Positions 1 through 8,130 of a stretch of 64,000 bases of DNA are shown here, piece after piece. The notes below the pieces were generated by a model that saw nothing but the letters and a program-made list of their open reading frames with translations, ran no database searches and had not been told where the DNA came from. Position 1 is the stretch's first letter, and every line of letters begins with the position of its first letter. Both the position numbers and the translations under genes were made by a program. The stretch lies in NCBI RefSeq assembly GCF_000237325.1, contig NC_017542.1, positions 1,743,501-1,807,500 on the forward strand, read 5' to 3'. The stretch comes from Paenibacillus polymyxa M1 (GTDB lineage: Bacteria; Bacillota; Bacilli; Paenibacillales; Paenibacillaceae).

Positions 1-137
1 ATGGCAGTGCTGGGAAGAGGCAAATTATTAAGTTCCTGAACATTTTCATATTCAGTACTAACCTCCTGGGTCAAACTATCTGTTACATTTGAGCATGATG
101 CAAGGATTATTAATAATACTAAACAAATCAAGCGCAT
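1..137 (-). CDS. Small lipoprotein, cut by the window edge
   Basis: The minus strand opens with MRLICLVLLIILASCSN, a lipoprotein signal peptide with lipobox LASC, so the product should be anchored to the outer face of the membrane. The ATG has a good ribosome site (TGAGGTG) and starts 8 bp after the stop of the amidase-domain gene, so the two look co-transcribed. The 3' end lies outside the window. No family is recognisable from the 45 visible residues. Confidence 0.6.
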   Translation of the reverse strand, partial: MRLICLVLLIILASCSNVTDSLTQEVSTEYENVQELNNLPLPSTA

Positions 138-144
138 AAACACC

Positions 145-1245
145 TCAGTCATTTGGGGTTCTTTTTGCAGTACTCATTTTCCATGCATAAACCTTGTACC
201 CATTTGAATACCAAGTAGATAGGGGAGCGTCTTTTCGATCTGTTGTATGCTGAGTCAAAAAGAAATGACCATTCGTAAACTCAGTTATAATAGCTGTATG
301 ATCAATGTCACCATCATTATTAAAGTCAGCATTTACTGGGTCTCCCATTGACATATCGTTTGTACTAGATGCTAATTTAGCTCTATACTTCCAGTGATTA
401 TAGAAGTTATGTGCCCCTCCCCAGCTATGGGTTGGTTTAAAGAGGTGGCCATTTCTAAAGTACCAAGCATCATCACCAGTTAAATATAAACCATCCCATT
501 CCAGCATACCACCAGCATATAATGCCTGTGAAACAAAGTTGGTGCAGTCATTCCAACATGCTCTACTTACAGAACAACCAAAATAATCGGCGTAGTACTC
601 AGAGTAAGTTGGATTACGGTCATCCCACCATTTGTAAGCATATTCTCTTGCATCAACTGAACTGTATCCATTTGCATATCTTAACGGTTTTATGTCTGCC
701 TTTTCTTGATAAACTGAGGCTTCAACAGTCGAAGGAGTCTCAACTGTTGAAGGATCTGACAAGGATACTGGTACAAGTTCCAACAGTTCCGCTAAGCCAT
801 CCTCATTAATGGATTTTGTATATAATTTTGATTTAAGGTTATTAATAATCTTGTTTTTCTCAGCGTTTTCGTATAAATCCACAAATTTAACTAACTTCAC
901 AAGTTCTTGTCTGTCAGGCTCTGAAAAGTCATCAAGTGATGACCCTAATGACTTTATAAATTTTTGATATTCAATGTTGTCGAGATCTTGATTGATTTTA
1001 ATATTTTTTTCTACAATATACTTTTCTACAATATCAAAAGCTTTAGCATATTGTTTTAAGGCTTCGTCTTTTGTGACATTTGTTTCTTTAAGGGTATTGA
1101 TTTTTAGCGTAGTTTTTCCCTGCACAATGTTATCTACCAATGTAGAAAAGGACGAATTTGGTTTAGCTTTTGACGTCAATTCCTTTTCTCCGTCTGCTGA
1201 TGCAGGCGATGCTAAGAATGAGGTGGTTAAAAAAAGAAATAACAA
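145..1245 (-). CDS. Secreted amidase-domain protein (Amidase_6-like), N-terminus frameshifted
   Basis: A hydrophobic signal segment ending ASPASA is followed by a helical stretch of about 150 residues and then a C-terminal domain with YANGYSSVDAREYAYKWW, the NDCTNFVSQAL motif holding the probable catalytic Cys, and DIDHTAIITEF with a His. This matches the putative amidase domain found in exported firmicute proteins, so a cell-wall or peptide amidase is likely. The readable frame opens at TTG with no clear ribosome site. An ATG at 1282 in another frame reads MLKIIRKITSPLLVISFF and would join this frame if a T run near 1230 were one base longer. The true gene is therefore probably 145-1282 with a one-base loss. 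A lipoprotein gene follows closely. Confidence 0.75.
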   Translation of the reverse strand: MLFLFLTTSFLASPASADGEKELTSKAKPNSSFSTLVDNIVQGKTTLKINTLKETNVTKDEALKQYAKAFDIVEKYIVEKNIKINQDLDNIEYQKFIKSLGSSLDDFSEPDRQELVKLVKFVDLYENAEKNKIINNLKSKLYTKSINEDGLAELLELVPVSLSDPSTVETPSTVEASVYQEKADIKPLRYANGYSSVDAREYAYKWWDDRNPTYSEYYADYFGCSVSRACWNDCTNFVSQALYAGGMLEWDGLYLTGDDAWYFRNGHLFKPTHSWGGAHNFYNHWKYRAKLASSTNDMSMGDPVNADFNNDGDIDHTAIITEFTNGHFFLTQHTTDRKDAPLSTWYSNGYKVYAWKMSTAKRTPND

Positions 1246-1282
1246 GTAACGGACTAGTAATTTTTCTTATGATTTTTAACAT

Positions 1283-1625
1283 AATTGCACCAATTTGTAA
1301 TATTTATAATCAAAGACTAGCACACATCCTAAAGTACTTGAACATGCCATTCGAATCAAAAGTCGATGTCGTTTTTTGTCTTTTTGGGGCTATTTGTTTA
1401 TTTTTTTATAATCCGCTATTTCTTAAATAAAGATGAGATTGATGAAATCTACAAAAGAGTAGGTACTTTTATTTAAAGTAGGTTAAACTAGCTATCGTTG
1501 AAATAGATTAATGAAAAATTAAGAGGGGATGAGGTTTAGTCAGATATTTTTTGCAATGTCCAACTTGTTTAAGGTATTTGAGTCTGATTTAATAAGGAGA
1601 GTATATATAGTCAATATAACCCATG
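1283..1625. other. Intergenic stretch, possible degraded membrane-protein gene
   Basis: No intact gene is visible. On the plus strand, reading from about 1270, a hydrophobic frame MIFNIIAPICNIYNQRL runs to a T tract near 1402. It would continue to IYKRVGTFI (stop near 1477) with one T fewer, which is compatible with a small membrane-protein remnant. The evidence is weak because the frame overlaps the 5' end of the minus-strand amidase gene. Confidence 0.3.
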
Positions 1626-2159
1626 TAAAACACCAATTTTACCATCCAGTTGCCCCTATATTGACGGTGACTGGATTTTTTTATTCAATTCTCAATATGC
1701 ACTTTTTTTGTGCAGATTGATAGATACCTTGATATTGAGAATCTTCTACGAAAAATTCGGGGAACCTTATTGATGTCCTAAACTTAACTTAGGGCGGATT
1801 GTTGCCATTACTAATACTTAAACAATTTCAGTATTAGGCTACTAAGTTAAGCTTAGTACGTTTAAATGGTGGGATTTCCTACATTTCTGTGTGTGTGAAT
1901 ATCAAACGAAATGGGTGTCATCAAGTGTAACCCTAAGAGAATATCAAATTGTAATGTCGTCACTATTCCGTGTCACCAAGTGACACGATTCCTACTCCGC
2001 GAAATCGCGGAAAATTCATTCATGAGTGAGGGAGTAAAATTGTGCTGTCTCACTTTTATTCTTCGCTGGACAGAATTGTCAATGTAACGATGTCGTTACA
2101 ACTTAATGTCTGGTGAAATTAAAGTTTAGATTGGTCGCTGGTATTAAGCTAACGAGCAG
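1626..2159. repeat. Hairpin-rich non-coding repeat, copy A
   Basis: This stretch is almost the same as 22805-23358, with scattered substitutions and small indels. It is packed with short inverted repeats. TTAACTTAG pairs with CTAAGTTAA around an inner arm CTAATACT/AGTATTAG. Others are TGTCACcaaGTGACA, CCGCGaaatCGCGG and GTAACGatgtCGTTAC. No plausible coding frame is present. Function is unknown: a structured RNA, a replication or transfer origin, or a recombination site would all fit. Confidence 0.8.
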
Positions 2160-2309
2160 GATAACGAGAAGAAAGGAATTAACCCAAATATGTCGAATAC
2201 GATTGATTAAGAAAATGAAAGGGGGATTTACTATGTGGTTTTACAGTTACAGAAAACCAATAAGAATCCGTCACCTCACTCAATATTAAAAAAATTGAGG
2301 AGGATTACA

Positions 2310-2950
2310 ATGAAAATAAATGATGATTATTTGAAGGAACAATTAAAGAATGTATATTGGTTAAATGGTGGTTGTTGTGCAGGGAAGTCCACAATGACAA
2401 AGAAATTTGTTAAAGAGTTAGGATTTCTAACACTGGAAGATAACGTGATGAATTACAGACCATTCACAAATCCAGTTGATTACCCTGCCCTAAGTATCCT
2501 CATTCGAGTTTAGATTGGGATAAATGGTTCAATAAACCCAATGATGAACATGTTCATTGGCTTTTTCAAATTGTCGAAGAGATGATGGAGTTTTTTGTTA
2601 CGGATTTGTTAAAAATGCCTACTGATAAACCAATTATTATAGACTTAGGAATTATGCCCGAGCGTATATTACCCTTTATTCCAAAAGAAAGAATGATTTG
2701 CCTTTATACTTCTGACGAAGAAATAGAAAGGCTATATTTCTTTAGAGAAGACCATAAGATGATTTTGGATGTTATTAATCTTACATCAAATCCAGCGGCA
2801 ACAATAGCAAATGGCAATAAAAACATGGTTAGATTTTCTCATGATGTAAGAAGTGCCTGCATTCGAAATGGCATCAAAACACTGGAAAGAACACCCGAAT
2901 TGAGTGCTGAAGAACAGTTTAAATTAGTTCGTGAGCATTTTGGATTATGA
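2310..2950 (+). pseudogene. P-loop NTPase/kinase-like gene, frameshifted
   Basis: After AGGAGG and ATG the protein reads MKINDDYLKEQLKNVYWLNG, followed by the Walker A motif GGCCAGKST. The frame breaks near 2495 and resumes in another frame as HPHSSLDWDKWFNKP..., continuing through IIIDLGIMPERILPFIP to a stop at 2950. Joined, the product would be about 213 residues and resemble small nucleotide or shikimate-kinase-like P-loop proteins. One base (or two extra) accounts for the break. The substrate cannot be told. Confidence 0.7.
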
Positions 2951-2992
2951 GATAAAAAAAACAATTGTTGATTTCATTGGTAGGTAACATAA

Positions 2993-3020
2993 TACAGGCT
3001 GCCCTTGGTTGGCAGCCTGT
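2993..3020 (+). terminator. Hairpin after the P-loop pseudogene
   Basis: CAGGCTGCC pairs with GGCAGCCTG around a 7-nt loop, 40-70 bp after the stop. There is no clear T tail, so it may be a weak terminator or only an RNA hairpin. Confidence 0.5.
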
Positions 3021-3131
3021 TGAACTAATGGGAAACATTAGTTTAATAAAAAAGCAGCAGTTTAGGACTTTATTCTCTTCGGACGCTTGATTCATTCAAC
3101 GTAAAATTGCGTTCAATCGGGGTACAAAAAC

Positions 3132-3164
3132 AAGCCTAGATGATTAAACATATCTAGGCTCTTT
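3132..3164 (-). terminator. Terminator of the minus-strand HTH gene
   Basis: AGCCTAGAT pairs perfectly with ATCTAGGCT. On the minus strand the stem is followed by TTGTTTTTG, as expected for the end of the HTH gene at 3205-3441. The same stem sequence recurs after the serine recombinases (12747 and near 31440), so it is a shared module. Confidence 0.7.
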
Positions 3165-3204
3165 GCCGTGTCTATGTAGGTGATGATTATAGTAATCTGT
3201 AGAT

Positions 3205-3441
3205 TTATTCTCCTGTTTCTTCTGCTATCTCGAACAACTCCCCTAAACCGATACCTAAATAACCACAAATGTTAGCCATCATTGAGGTAGAAAGACGAGA
3301 GTTATCAAGATCTTGATTATTTACTAATTTATAGATTGTTCCGATTCTTTCACCAGTCTCCTTCGATAATTTATAGGGGGTAATGTCTTTTTCTTTAAGT
3401 ATCTTATCTAGATTACATGTAAGTGTGAATTTAGGCTTCAT
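3205..3441 (-). CDS. Small XRE-family HTH repressor
   Basis: The 78-residue protein is almost entirely a Cro/CI helix-turn-helix domain (ITPYKLSKETGERIGTIYKLV, then a C-terminal helix LGIGLGELFEIAE), as in YozG-type regulators. It starts with ATG after AGGAGG and points away from the gene at 3630. The shared intergenic region holds a strong plus-strand promoter and a 14-bp direct repeat, so autoregulation and control of the divergent gene are likely. This is inferred from layout. Confidence 0.85.
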   Translation of the reverse strand: MKPKFTLTCNLDKILKEKDITPYKLSKETGERIGTIYKLVNNQDLDNSRLSTSMMANICGYLGIGLGELFEIAEETGE

Positions 3442-3474
3442 TATTTTCCTCCTAAATATGCTTAAATAAAACTA

Positions 3475-3548
3475 TTGACATCAAACGTCTATAGTCGTAT
3501 ATTGTTTATATAGTCATTAAATGATTATAACCACTAAACGATTATACC
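3475..3548 (+). promoter_or_regulatory. Divergent promoter and probable repressor operator
   Basis: TTGACA (3475-3480), a 17-bp spacer and TATATT (3498-3503) form a near-consensus sigma-A promoter toward 3630. Just downstream lies a direct repeat, TAAATGATTATAACC (3518-3532) and TAAACGATTATACC (3535-3548), with a 17-bp period. This is a good candidate site for the adjacent XRE repressor. Confidence 0.65.
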
Positions 3549-3629
3549 ATTATTGAGAAGAAATGTATATACATTTCCTTAGCTTTGATATTGCCGTTTT
3601 ATCAATTTCTCAAGGAGGAAGATACATAT

Positions 3630-4058
3630 ATGTTCACTACTACCAACAAAGGGGTACATGATATGGACACTGCACTACAAAAGGTTATGACTGAACTCGA
3701 AATCTCACCTAAAGCAACGATCATTATTGACTTGATGAAGTTTCACCTTAAAACGATTAATAGACTGAATGAGTTTGTTGAACGGTTACTGTTTGAAACT
3801 AGCGGTAGCGTACCTGAATTGTCATTGCTTGCTAAAATGAGAAAAGAGGACATTGATTCCTACAGCTACACCGACAAAACAACTTTCGTTTACGATTATT
3901 ATCGCGATAAACAAACTGCACTAGAAAAGTTATTTCAGGAACCAATGAAGGCGGTCAAGATTAGACGTTTTAAAACGGACAACCCTGAGCTTATCTATGA
4001 TGTCTATTTTAATTGCGGCAAGTATTCTTCATCGCTAACTGTGGCATTATCCATCTAA
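3630..4058 (+). CDS. Conserved accessory protein, SPKA/NEF family, copy A
   Basis: Family unknown to me. The 142-residue product starts MFTTTNKGVHDMDTALQKVM after AAGGAGG. It shares with the protein at 26055 a motif ISPKA...MKF.L+T..R.NEF..R, then KMRKEDID, FVYDYYR(D/N)K, ALEKLFQE and a C-terminal GKYSSSL.VALSI. The ordered conservation between two distant copies argues for real coding. No signal peptide or membrane segment is seen. It lies behind the promoter at 3475, and the 94-residue gene at 4167 and the 32-residue ORF at 4555 follow. Confidence 0.7.
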   Translation: MFTTTNKGVHDMDTALQKVMTELEISPKATIIIDLMKFHLKTINRLNEFVERLLFETSGSVPELSLLAKMRKEDIDSYSYTDKTTFVYDYYRDKQTALEKLFQEPMKAVKIRRFKTDNPELIYDVYFNCGKYSSSLTVALSI

Positions 4059-4166
4059 TTCAAATAATACATAGCAGGGCAGGTTGCAATTACATATTCA
4101 TTATAGGTCATATTTGTCCTGTTAAAGCGCATAACAACTAATTAATAATATTTATGGGGTGTGGTT

Positions 4167-4451
4167 ATGAATAATAATTTGCATAAATCATTATATGAAA
4201 AATTCATAAAAGAGCATAATGGTGCAGCTATGTTAGTTGTCTACATGTTCCAAGTTGTCAGCAGGTACGAAGAAAAAAGGTTTGATCCACTCGTCGATGT
4301 AATAGACAAGAACAAGCCTGTAAACAGCCCTGAACTTAATTTGCTTGATAGTAGTATCGCTGAATCATTTAAGCTTGCTGTTAAACATGCATTAGTTGAC
4401 TTGGAGATTGAAAAGAAACAGAAGGAAATTGAAGAACTCCAATCAATGTAA
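4167..4451 (+). CDS. Hypothetical protein, 94 aa
   Basis: Starts MNNNLHKSLYEKFIKEHNGA, with GGGGTG upstream; an in-frame GTG two codons earlier is less well placed. The charged C-terminus ends in a short coiled coil (EIEKKQKEIEELQSM). No family recognised. It lies between the SPKA-family gene and the 32-residue ORF. Confidence 0.6.
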   Translation: MNNNLHKSLYEKFIKEHNGAAMLVVYMFQVVSRYEEKRFDPLVDVIDKNKPVNSPELNLLDSSIAESFKLAVKHALVDLEIEKKQKEIEELQSM

Positions 4452-4554
4452 AATTACTATTTCATCATAACATCGTACTGTAACAGGCTGCATTCTACTG
4501 GAATAAGCACTGTAGCGTGACACTACATTCTATAAAATCAAGGAGCGATAACCA

Positions 4555-4653
4555 ATGTATAGATGCGGACGACTCATTAAAGGAAAACTTTTCCTACAGG
4601 CTTGGGATGGTCAATTAATCAGTTTGAAAGTGCTGGCTCAAGCCAATAGGTAG
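4555..4653 (+). CDS. Conserved 32-residue small protein, copy A
   Basis: AAGGAGCGATAACCA precedes ATG. The peptide begins MYRCGRLIKGKLFLQAWDGQ and ends KVLAQANR. A copy at 26538-26636 differs by one residue (A to T) despite several nucleotide changes, most of them silent. That pattern, the ribosome site, and the same position downstream of an SPKA-family gene all support a translated small protein. Function unknown. Confidence 0.6.
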   Translation: MYRCGRLIKGKLFLQAWDGQLISLKVLAQANR

Positions 4654-4721
4654 GGAGGATGCCAAAGGAAGCTGAAATAAGAAGGAGATGCCGTATTATC
4701 ACCCCTTTGATGTGTAACCAA

Positions 4722-4746
4722 GCGCCTAGCAATAGGTGTTTTTTGT
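4722..4746 (+). terminator. Rho-independent terminator
   Basis: CGCCTA pairs with TAGGTG (one G-U) around a short loop, followed by TTTTTTG. It closes the 3630-4653 gene set ahead of the zinc-ribbon gene. Confidence 0.6.
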
Positions 4747-4812
4747 TACTATAGACCCATTACCCAAGACATGGTAAACTATTGGTATAATTTGAGAGTT
4801 GGAGGATTATAA

Positions 4813-5523
4813 ATGAAAATTTGTCCGAATTGTAGTAATCAACTAGAGGAGGAAAGTCATTTTTGTAACAAATGTGGTACAAATTTGGCTGATAGTGGAG
4901 TTCCTGCAATTAAAAAGCCACGAAAAAGTAAGCTTAAAAAGGTTATGTTCATACTAACTACATTAATTCTGATTGTGGGATTAACAGGTGGGGTCCTTAT
5001 TTACAAAGATCATCAACATAAAGTTGCTTTGAATACCTACAAAGAGAATGTTGACAAAGCAGCAACTCAGATAGTTGCATATTCATTGGCTTCAGAAAAG
5101 GTTTGTGATTTATATTCAGATGTTTGGAGACGTGCAATTGATGCAGATTATTGGATCGAGGTAGACGGAAAGAAAGCCTATGATTTTAATGAGGCTATAC
5201 AATATCAACGTGAAGCTTTGGAATCCAAAAATGTTTTATCGGAAATTGAAAAAGGAACAAAATCAGTAGACGATTTAATGAGTAAGTTGAAAAATCCTCC
5301 AACTGAGTTTCAGGCTTCATATGAAAAACTGGTGGAATTATATGGACTTTATACACAATACGCAGATCAAGCAGATTCCCCTTCTGGGAGCCTAATTGAA
5401 TTCAACAAGAAGACAGATGAGCTATCGTCAGAAATCGGCAAGGAATATAACCAGCTAAAAACTATCATCCCAGAAATTAAAGAAGGCAGCATTAAAGGTT
5501 ATATATCGCAATTCAACATCTAG
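4813..5523 (+). CDS. Zinc-ribbon membrane protein
   Basis: Residues 1-25 form a zinc ribbon (CPNC...CNKCG). One transmembrane helix follows at about residues 43-65 (KVMFILTTLILIVGLTGGVL), then about 165 extracytoplasmic, mostly helical residues. This zinc_ribbon_2 plus single-helix layout is common in firmicute envelope proteins of unknown role. The start has GGAGG 7 bp upstream, and TATAAT lies near 4786. The gene stands alone. Confidence 0.75.
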   Translation: MKICPNCSNQLEEESHFCNKCGTNLADSGVPAIKKPRKSKLKKVMFILTTLILIVGLTGGVLIYKDHQHKVALNTYKENVDKAATQIVAYSLASEKVCDLYSDVWRRAIDADYWIEVDGKKAYDFNEAIQYQREALESKNVLSEIEKGTKSVDDLMSKLKNPPTEFQASYEKLVELYGLYTQYADQADSPSGSLIEFNKKTDELSSEIGKEYNQLKTIIPEIKEGSIKGYISQFNI

Positions 5524-5531
5524 TACTATAA

Positions 5532-5561
5532 TAGTCAATAGTCACATCAATATGGTATAAT
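5532..5561 (+). promoter_or_regulatory. Promoter of the type I toxin transcript
   Basis: TATAAT at 5556-5561 has TAGTCA 18 bp upstream as a -35 box. It places transcription start near 5568, just before the 5' arm that can pair with the 3' end of the toxin mRNA. Confidence 0.5.
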
Positions 5562-5588
5562 ATCCCTACAACAGAAAGGCTTAGATGG

Positions 5589-5851
5589 GCGGTCGGCTAG
5601 TCTCCTGAAAAGGAGGTGATGCCTGTGGAGGTTAAAGATGCTCTGACATTAATGATGATGTTCGGTACGCTGATTGTAGCGTTGATCGGATTAATCGTCA
5701 CAATTGTTATTGCATTGAACCAAAACAAAAAGAAATAGACCGCCCTGTGCAAAGGTAAACGGTCTATTTCGTTGAACCAAAACACTGCCGACCGCTCTTC
5801 AAGGCGGCTGTTGTAAAAGAGTTAGGATGTATGCGCATCCTGCTCTTTTTT
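5589..5851 (+). ncRNA. Structured toxin mRNA of a type I toxin-antitoxin locus
   Basis: The 5' segment GCGGTCGGC (5589-5597) is exactly complementary to GCCGACCGC (5787-5795) beyond the toxin ORF. Such long-range 5'-3' pairing keeps type I toxin mRNAs untranslated in known cases. A 10-bp stem, AAATAGACCG/CGGTCTATTT (5733-5769), sits over the stop codon. A second hairpin with T tail (5815-5851) ends the transcript. An antisense antitoxin from the minus strand over the 3' region is expected but cannot be proven from sequence. Confidence 0.55.
5619..5738 (+). CDS. Holin-like type I toxin peptide
   Basis: The 39-residue peptide reads MPVEVKDALTLMMMFGTLIV, then a hydrophobic helix and a KKK tail. 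It has the ALTLM.MFG signature of the putative holin-like toxin family (relatives of TxpA/BsrG). Such peptides insert in the membrane. Two starts are possible: ATG at 5619, very close to AGGAGG, or in-frame GTG at 5625, 8 bp from it and better spaced. The mRNA structure fits the type I class. Confidence 0.75.
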   Translation: MPVEVKDALTLMMMFGTLIVALIGLIVTIVIALNQNKKK

Positions 5852-5947
5852 AGTATATACATCTTGACTATATTTTATCACAGTATAAGAGCCAAAGAAA
5901 GTACTTAAGTAAAACGATGATTTCATACAGAAGGCGGTGGAACTAAA

Positions 5948-6164
5948 ATGAATGAGAACAAGAAACGCGAAATTGTAATGTTTGTAATCAGAGAATTAAG
6001 GGAGTATTCCTGTTATTGTGGTAGAGGAAATATGAGTTTTCAAAAATTACAATGACTACTGGACTAATGTTGATATAAAATGCAAAACAAATACTTGTAA
6101 TCATACAAGGACAGTTAAATGTATTATCCAGATGAATTATGTCCTAATTATTGGGCTAGATAAA
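5948..6164 (+). pseudogene. Small zinc-finger-like gene, frameshifted
   Basis: ATG after GGCGGTGG begins MNENKKREIVMFVIRELREY, with SCYCGRGN. The frame then breaks near 6045 and continues elsewhere as NYNDYWTNVDIKCKTNTCNH. Joined, the pattern CxC...CxxxxC resembles the C-terminus of the protein at 8131. It looks decayed; function unknown. Confidence 0.4.
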
Positions 6165-6227
6165 ATAACACTTTTACTAGGAAACGAGGTGTAGCAAATG
6201 GATTCTCAATCAAAATATAACTGAAGT

Positions 6228-6515
6228 ATGATGGATTACAACAATTTAAGAGATAGCAATAATTCATCAGGATATTTTTTAGAGCAAATAAGGAAAGGTG
6301 AAATAGTAAGAGCAGTGAATTTGTTTGTTGGGGGTCACTATGTTGTTTCACCATTGAATTTTCTGAAGATCAAACACAGAGATAGAAGGTGTGTTATAGC
6401 TGAATTTGAATTAGATGAGTTGGATAATCCCATAAGGGCTAAAGTTCGTTTTGATGACAATAATCGATCAGGTATGGTTGATTTGCACGATTTAGATATT
6501 ATTCAAAGTAGCTGA
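6228..6515 (+). CDS. Hypothetical protein, 95 aa, in-frame stop just upstream
   Basis: Unknown family: a mixed alpha/beta protein with FELDELDNPIRAKVRFDD. An ATG at 6198 with a better ribosome site (CGAGGTG) opens the same frame, but TGA closes it after eight codons (MDSQSKYN). Translation must then restart at 6228. Either a nonsense change shortened the gene or the short leader is coupled to it. The gene at 6546 follows closely. Confidence 0.5.
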   Translation: MMDYNNLRDSNNSSGYFLEQIRKGEIVRAVNLFVGGHYVVSPLNFLKIKHRDRRCVIAEFELDELDNPIRAKVRFDDNNRSGMVDLHDLDIIQSS

Positions 6516-6545
6516 TAAAGCAATTCTTTTATAGGAGATGTCTAT

Positions 6546-6998
6546 ATGAAGTTGTATATTGCTGGGATCAATCACAATGACCCTGTTTCAAGAACAGGGC
6601 TAATTCAATGGTTACATGAGATTAAAGCTGGAAACAAAACTGAACCCGACTTTATTGCTTCAGAATGGGACGAGGAGGTATATACAAAGGTAGCCGCCCA
6701 AAGGTCATATCTTTCGCAATTAATAGAAAAGGAGTGGCCAGATTTAAATCAAAGACAAATTGAATCTATCTCAAAAACATTGGCTTTTGAAGGGGATAGC
6801 CACAAAGGTATCTTTGATAATGTAAATGTTCTATGGCTTGACCATTCGAGAGATGTAGATCAAGAAGCTGTTGGTAAATTTGCGATTTTGAGACTTCAGA
6901 CTTTGAAAATGCATTGTAACAACGATGCGAAGTTTAACTTTATTGAAGAACTGAGTCGAAATCTAAAAAAGAGCGAATGCATTGTTAAGCATTTTTGA
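6546..6998 (+). CDS. Hypothetical protein, 150 aa
   Basis: Starts MKLYIAGINHNDPVSRTGLI after AGGAGATG. The motifs IASEWDEEVY and LAFEGDSHKGIFDNVNVLWLD, rich in acidic and His residues, suggest an enzyme-like fold, perhaps distantly TraB/ChaN-like, but I cannot assign it. The UPF0489-like gene follows, and both may share a transcript. Confidence 0.6.
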   Translation: MKLYIAGINHNDPVSRTGLIQWLHEIKAGNKTEPDFIASEWDEEVYTKVAAQRSYLSQLIEKEWPDLNQRQIESISKTLAFEGDSHKGIFDNVNVLWLDHSRDVDQEAVGKFAILRLQTLKMHCNNDAKFNFIEELSRNLKKSECIVKHF

Positions 6999-7047
6999 TT
7001 TCATTATTTGCAGATCAGATCAGTCTTTCATGAGGTGGCGGGGATAA

Positions 7048-7829
7048 TTGAATAACGAATGGGAAAATGATGTTAATTGGAAAGTTCATACTGACAACAA
7101 AAAAGTTTACATAATGAGAGATCATAATTGGGCTTTCGCAGCATGGGAGTTAGCAAAACTTGATGAACGAATAAAGGGACAATCCTTAGTTGTTCATGTT
7201 GATGCACACCTAGATGATGTTCCTGATGGTGTTTTAGTTAAAAACCTATTGGAAGCTAAAACAGAAAGTGAAATATTAAGCTTAAGCAAAGGCCATGACT
7301 ACACGACTGGTTCTTTATCATCTGAGTCGTATTTAATGCGAATTGACAACTTTATTTGGGCATCTCTTGCTCGTAAAACCATTGAAGAAGTAATTTATGT
7401 TTCAAGATACAGAGACGACATTTTTAAGCTGGAAGAACTGAGAGAAGAAGAAACCCAACTAAGCAAATTGATACGCTCTAAATTACCCATAAACTTTAAC
7501 TATAAGCACCAGAGATTTAGAGAAATTGATGATTTTCTTCATGCATTTGATCAGGACTCTTTTAGTAAAAAGTCGGTAACAGATCTGCTATCCTAGATCT
7601 TGATTTAGATGTGTTTAATGAAGTTGACGATACAATAGAACCAGTTATTAGCCCCTTATTTGAAGTAAGAGACCAGGTCGAGAGGTTACTAAATTTATAT
7701 CCTTGGGATCTTATAACAATTGCAATATCTCCAATATACTGCGGAGGACACTCAGAAGCAGAATTATTGCTAGATAATGTATTAAAGGTCATGAATATAG
7801 AGATAACGGATTTATCTAAATGGCAGTAA
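7048..7829 (+). pseudogene. UPF0489-family protein, one-base frameshift
   Basis: TTG start after GAGGTGG. The first part carries YIMRDHNWAFAAWE and LVVHVDAHLDDVPDG, and the part after the break carries SAILDLDLDVF and PWDLITIAISP. These are hallmarks of UPF0489, an arginase-like fold with metal-binding His/Asp clusters. The frame breaks at a run of five A near 7570; six A would join both parts into one protein of about 260 residues. A more decayed copy lies at 28482-29236. Confidence 0.7.
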
Positions 7830-7874
7830 AACGAATCTTTGATTTGGGTAGCATCAATTAAAGGAGAGGGTTCC

Positions 7875-8039
7875 ATGAAAAAAGGCATAAAAATTAGCGG
7901 AGCAGTTTTTGCTACTGAAGGAAACGTTGATCCCGATGAATTTATTGATAAGTTTATAGAGTTTGTTGAATCTAATGGCTGGGAATTTGGTGGAGGAAGT
8001 AGATTAATAGATGAAGATGGAAATGATATTAAAGAATAG
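7875..8039 (+). CDS. Conserved 54-residue protein, copy A
   Basis: AAAGGAGAGGGTTCC precedes ATG. The protein begins MKKGIKISGAVFATEGNVDP and ends with GWEFGGGSRLIDEDGNDIKE. It is nearly identical to 28259-28423. No signal or membrane segment is seen. Function unknown; its duplication alongside UPF0489 genes suggests a linked role. Confidence 0.7.
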   Translation: MKKGIKISGAVFATEGNVDPDEFIDKFIEFVESNGWEFGGGSRLIDEDGNDIKE

Positions 8040-8130
8040 CTAGCTAATAAAGTAGCTCTCAAGAAACTGGACGTTCTCTCGTTACTGTGTAATTAACGAA
8101 CAAATGATTATGTAAGAAAGGATAAAACTC

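Noticed and set aside
1529..1720. 63-residue plus-strand frame
   Set aside because: Runs into the non-coding hairpin repeat and has no counterpart frame in copy B.
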